DNA of 8,424 bases from CAZDXV01 sp964648705 (GTDB lineage Bacteria; Patescibacteriota; Minisyncoccia; Minisyncoccales; GWA2-38-27). The stretch lies in contig CAZYOI010000028.1 in NCBI GenBank assembly GCA_964648705.1, positions 1 through 8,424 on the forward strand, written 5' to 3'. The stretch's first letter is position 1, and the number at the start of each line of letters is the position of its first letter. A program made the position numbers and the translations under genes. The notes under the pieces were generated by a model, which was not told the origin of the DNA, searched no databases, and was given only the letters and a program-made list of their open reading frames with translations. Positions 6,380 through 8,424 of this stretch are shown here, piece by piece.

Positions 6380-7146
6380 AAAGGCTTTATTAAAACGGGC
6401 TTTATCTTCTCTTCCAGACAAAGTCTGCTTATCTTCTGGCAGTTATAGGGTTTGTCCGTGAAATAGTATCTATTTTTCCCTTCATTTTTGGAAACAGGAT
6501 TTTTCTTTAAAAAAGAAGCTAATTCTCTGGCTAAGCTTTCAGCCGGATTCACTATTTTAATCTTTTCTCCCGCCACTCTTTTAATAACGCTCTCTAATAA
6601 AGGATAATGAGTGCAGGCTAAAACCAAAGCTTCTATCTCTTTATCTTTTAAGGGTTTTAGATACCTTTCCGCTATCTCTTCTGTTACTTTTCCTTCCAGC
6701 CAGCCTTCTTCTGCCAAAGGAACGAATAAAGGGCAGGATACAGAAAAAACCTCAGGATCTGCGCCATTAACAAAAAGCTTTTTATTGTATGACTGGCTTT
6801 CAACAGTCCCCGGAGTCCCTATAACCCCTATCTTTTTAAAAGGATCCATATCTTTTATTGCAGGAGTTATCATTTCAAAAATAGGAGTTTTAGGAAACTT
6901 CTCTTTAAGGTAATCAGAAGCCCAGGCAGAAGAAGTGTTGCAGGCCACAACAATAACATCAGCTCCCTTGCCTAAAAGCCACTTTGTTATCTTTTCAGAG
7001 CTTTCCCTTACAAACCTCTCCCCTTTTGTCCCGTAAGGAAGATGAGCTGTATCGCCAAAGTATATTATTTTCTGCTCTGGAAGAAGCTTTTTAATCTCGG
7101 AAACAACAGTAAGTCCTCCTACCCCAGAGTCAAATACGCCTATCAT
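6376..7146 (-). CDS. murI: Glutamate racemase
   Basis: Cofactor-independent racemase converting L-Glu to D-Glu for the wall peptide. I choose the ATG at 7146 (256 aa) because the family begins MIGVFDSGVGG; the open frame extends to an ATG at 7185, but that sits 1 nt beyond the T-tract of a terminator and upstream of the promoter. Motifs: FDSGVGGL (5-12, Asp6), GDTAHLPYG (31-39), VACNTSSA (67-74, catalytic Cys69), GTPGTVESQSY (110-120), CPLFVPLAEEGW (138-149), and LACTHYPLL (176-184, catalytic Cys178 with His180). Both catalytic cysteines are present, so it should be active. VNPAESLA (199-206) is a small departure from the common VDS/VDT. It is the first gene of the cluster and its product is the substrate of the next enzyme, MurD. 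No Shine-Dalgarno is visible; an extended -10 lies 6 nt before the ATG. Confidence 0.96.
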   Translation of the reverse strand: MIGVFDSGVGGLTVVSEIKKLLPEQKIIYFGDTAHLPYGTKGERFVRESSEKITKWLLGKGADVIVVACNTSSAWASDYLKEKFPKTPIFEMITPAIKDMDPFKKIGVIGTPGTVESQSYNKKLFVNGADPEVFSVSCPLFVPLAEEGWLEGKVTEEIAERYLKPLKDKEIEALVLACTHYPLLESVIKRVAGEKIKIVNPAESLARELASFLKKNPVSKNEGKNRYYFTDKPYNCQKISRLCLEEKIKPVLIKPL

Positions 7147-7152
7147 ACTTTC

Positions 7153-7161
7153 AGTATAGCA
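7153..7161 (-). promoter_or_regulatory. Extended -10 promoter of murI, probably leaderless
   Basis: Minus-strand TGC (7159-7161) precedes TATACT (7153-7158), an extended -10 with 5 of 6 matches. At 17 nt spacing only a poor -35 (TTAATT, 7176-7181) is seen, as is common for extended -10 promoters. The box ends 6 nt before the ATG, so transcription should begin at or beside the start codon. It lies just downstream of a terminator, where the operon needs its promoter. Confidence 0.65.
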
Positions 7162-7186
7162 GAAATGAAAGCTAAAATTAAGCATA

Positions 7187-7220
7187 AAAAAGCCCCTCGG
7201 TTTAAACCGAGGGGCTTTTT
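7187..7220. terminator. Bidirectional terminator, perfect 34-bp palindrome
   Basis: The 34 bases are a perfect inverted repeat centred between 7203 and 7204. The GC stem GCCCCTCGG (7192-7200) pairs with CCGAGGGGC (7207-7215) around TTTAAA, with A-tract on one side and T-tract on the other, so either strand has hairpin plus T-run. Its job here is to end the minus-strand transcript of the secreted-protein locus before the murI promoter. No plus-strand gene lies nearby. Confidence 0.92.
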
Positions 7221-7291
7221 AAAAAACCAGCTAAACAATAAATCTATTCGGAAAGACCAAAGCACTTTTTATTCTTTCCTGTAACCGACAC

Positions 7292-7414
7292 TCAAAAAAT
7301 GATAATCAGCTCAATCATTACTTCTTCTACTTTTTAAAAATCTCAGGTAATATCGTAATCTTCTCCGGCTATTCAACTTTCTCCTCCATTAAGAAAAGTT
7401 ACTGTAATGGATTT
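7292..7414 (-). pseudogene. Decayed in-frame copy of an SPNGGEEW module after the secreted-protein stop codon
   Basis: Directly after the TAA at 7415-7417 the same frame reads KSITVTFLNGGES, stop, IAGEDYDIT, stop, DF, stop, KVEEVMIEL and ends at TGA 7292-7294. This aligns with the second intact module of the neighbouring gene (QKSITVVSPNGGEEWEKGK). Two TGA codons (7373-7375 and 7343-7345) stand where the module has conserved Trp; SP has become FL; the gene's own TAA stands where the intact module has Gln. Each inferred change is a single C-to-T or G-to-A. Homology is clear for the first half (9 of 13 identical, with mostly synonymous base differences) and faint later. Bases 7221-7291 hold nothing I recognise, though the original gene may have reached the terminator at 7220. 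Confidence 0.65.
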
Positions 7415-8424
7415 TTATTTTACAATACATTCCTGCAAGTAAAATTCTCTAATAATATCTGCGTCATCTTCATTAATTACCCCGTCATTGTTAATATCAG
7501 CAATTTCACAATCTCCAGAAACGTCCTCGCCAACACATTGACGAACTTTTAATAAATCATAAACATTAACTGTTCCGTCAGAAACTCCTGAGGCTGAACT
7601 AGAAATATCTGCGTCATTACAATCAAAACTTCCAACAATGCTGAAATAGCCATCACTTTCATCGGAAAAAATAGTATCGCCTGAAGAGGCAACTACTTCA
7701 ATTTTGTATTTACTTCCTACTTCAAATGAATCAGAAATTGTCCAGGAATATAAAAGTTCCGTAGAGTGGTGGTAGGCAAGATGATATCCGGTTGGATTTG
7801 AGAAATCGCTGTAGTCAATCAGAGATATAACTTCTATATCATCAGCTCCTATTGATTCCCAATCGACTACATATGTTTTTCCCTTTTCCCATTCCTCTCC
7901 TCCGTTGGGAGAAACAACAGTGATTGATTTCTGAACCGGATTAACCATGGTAAATGATGTGTCACTAAAGTCCTTTGTTTCTTCGCAATCAGTAACCATT
8001 ATCCTATAAGAACCCACTGCTGGAATCGTCTTTCCTTCGGCATTCTCTCCTACTTCCCAGTTCCACCAAAATTTTGTGGGTTGGCTACTGTCTTGATAAA
8101 GACCGGCTGTACCGCAATTTTTCAAATCCGTAACAATTGTGTCGTTATTAACATTTACTAAACTGATTTTGAATTCATCGGGAGGTAGTGGCTCATAATT
8201 CCAAATTATCTTCTGAACAGAACCTCTTTCCCATTCTTCTCCTCCATTGGGAGAAATCACCTCTATAGTTTTTTCTTCTTCCTCTTTCTCTTGACAAACA
8301 TCCATCTTGCTGTTTTGCCCATAATCCTTTCCTACATTATAGGCACAGTATCCTGTAGTACAATCATCATTTGAATCACAATCCCCTTCTCCGGCATTAC
8401 ACTTACAGTCTGAAGTACAGTACT
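7415..8424 (-). CDS. Secreted multi-domain protein: Cys-rich, two SPNGGEEW (Kre9/KNH-like) modules, dockerin-like end (runs off right edge)
   Basis: 335 residues are visible; the start lies beyond the right edge, since the frame stays open upstream of the Met at 8305. Numbering from the first full codon: 1-43 is a Cys-rich segment with CKCNAGEGDCDSNDDC (6-21) and DYGQNSKMDVC (33-43), a pattern I associate with extracellular bacterial proteins. Residues about 51-161 and 165-263 are two beta-sandwich-like modules opening with SPNGGEEWERG (57-67) and SPNGGEEWEKG (171-181), resembling the Kre9/KNH N-terminal family. Residues about 265-335 resemble dockerin type I: the second calcium loop DINNDGVINEDD (309-320) is complete, while the first (SGVSDGTVNVYD, 278-289) lacks the first Asp and Asn. 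Likely secreted or surface-bound, perhaps binding polymers or other proteins; no signal peptide is in view. No transmembrane segment or sorting signal follows. The stop may be secondary, because a broken third module continues in frame. Confidence 0.88.
   Translation of the reverse strand, partial: YCTSDCKCNAGEGDCDSNDDCTTGYCAYNVGKDYGQNSKMDVCQEKEEEEKTIEVISPNGGEEWERGSVQKIIWNYEPLPPDEFKISLVNVNNDTIVTDLKNCGTAGLYQDSSQPTKFWWNWEVGENAEGKTIPAVGSYRIMVTDCEETKDFSDTSFTMVNPVQKSITVVSPNGGEEWEKGKTYVVDWESIGADDIEVISLIDYSDFSNPTGYHLAYHHSTELLYSWTISDSFEVGSKYKIEVVASSGDTIFSDESDGYFSIVGSFDCNDADISSSASGVSDGTVNVYDLLKVRQCVGEDVSGDCEIADINNDGVINEDDADIIREFYLQECIVK
7886..7914 (-). repeat. 29-nt direct repeat, copy 1 (SPNGGEEW coding)
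   Basis: This stretch matches 8228-8256 at 27 of 29 positions. It encodes the SPNGGEEW opening of the second module, so the repeat reflects module duplication and not a mobile element. Confidence 0.85.
8228..8256 (-). repeat. 29-nt direct repeat, copy 2 (SPNGGEEW coding)
   Basis: Partner of 7886-7914, differing at two positions, encoding the opening of the first module. A third, decayed relative lies near 7379-7396. Confidence 0.85.

Noticed and set aside
7147..7185. Upstream ATG at 7185 as the murI start
   Set aside because: It is 1 nt from the terminator T-tract and upstream of the extended -10; the family start MIGVFDSGVGG is at 7146.
7042..7284. Plus-strand 80-codon open frame across the murI start and terminator
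   Set aside because: It runs through the murI N-terminus and the palindromic terminator; composition is that of non-coding DNA.
7343..7375. TGA read as Trp (recoded genetic code)
   Set aside because: Two TGA codons fall at Trp positions of the module, but the intact modules and lysS use TGG, ftsW ends TGA-TAG, and the same stretch also has TAA codons and SP to FL changes, which fits decay.
7385..7416. Plus-strand hairpin TCCATTA/TAATGGA followed by five T
   Set aside because: AT-rich 7-bp stem with a 13-nt loop and no plus-strand gene before it. The bases are explained by the decayed coding module.

Overview
The window reads as chromosome from a small-genome, moderately AT-rich bacterium. 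Candidate phyla radiation (Patescibacteria, perhaps Parcubacteria-like) is my best guess. The reasons are the compact mur/fts gene set, a CapA-family protein, a short helical-repeat protein, and a secreted protein mixing Cys-rich, SPNGGEEW-type and dockerin-like modules. This placement is inference from gene content. The genetic code looks standard: ftsW ends in TGA followed directly by TAG, and Trp is written TGG in the intact genes.

Layout: 1-455 (-) is the 5' part of lysS (lysyl-tRNA synthetase), running off the left edge. Divergent from it, 589-1224 (+) encodes an unrecognised membrane-anchored 211-aa protein. It has its own near-consensus promoter, a strong Shine-Dalgarno site and a strong terminator, and it is more GC-rich than its neighbours. 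All later genes are on the minus strand. Read in the direction of transcription (right to left) they are: a secreted multi-domain protein entering from the right edge (7415-8424), a decayed in-frame extension of it, a bidirectional terminator (7187-7220), then murI - murD - ftsW - murG - a 148-aa helical-repeat protein, a terminator (2267-2290), and a capA-like gene (1280-2242) that converges on the 211-aa gene.

The central cluster is peptidoglycan synthesis. MurI makes D-glutamate, MurD adds it to UDP-MurNAc-L-Ala, MurG makes lipid II, and FtsW polymerises lipid II at the septum. murI/murD and murD/ftsW overlap by ATGA, implying translational coupling. The start sites of murI, murD and the 148-aa gene are best placed downstream of the longest open frame.

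The most interesting observations are: (1) directly after the stop codon of the secreted protein the same frame continues into a recognisable but broken copy of its SPNGGEEW module, and the inferred changes are all C-to-T or G-to-A; (2) three transcription-unit heads (lysS, capA-like, murI) have a -10 element 5-9 nt before the ATG, suggesting leaderless or nearly leaderless mRNAs; (3) the 211-aa protein carries a duplicated acidic ALD-x-x-FD motif near its C terminus; (4) a helical-repeat protein sits at the end of the mur/fts operon. I saw no CRISPR array, tRNA, rRNA, insertion sequence or phage gene.
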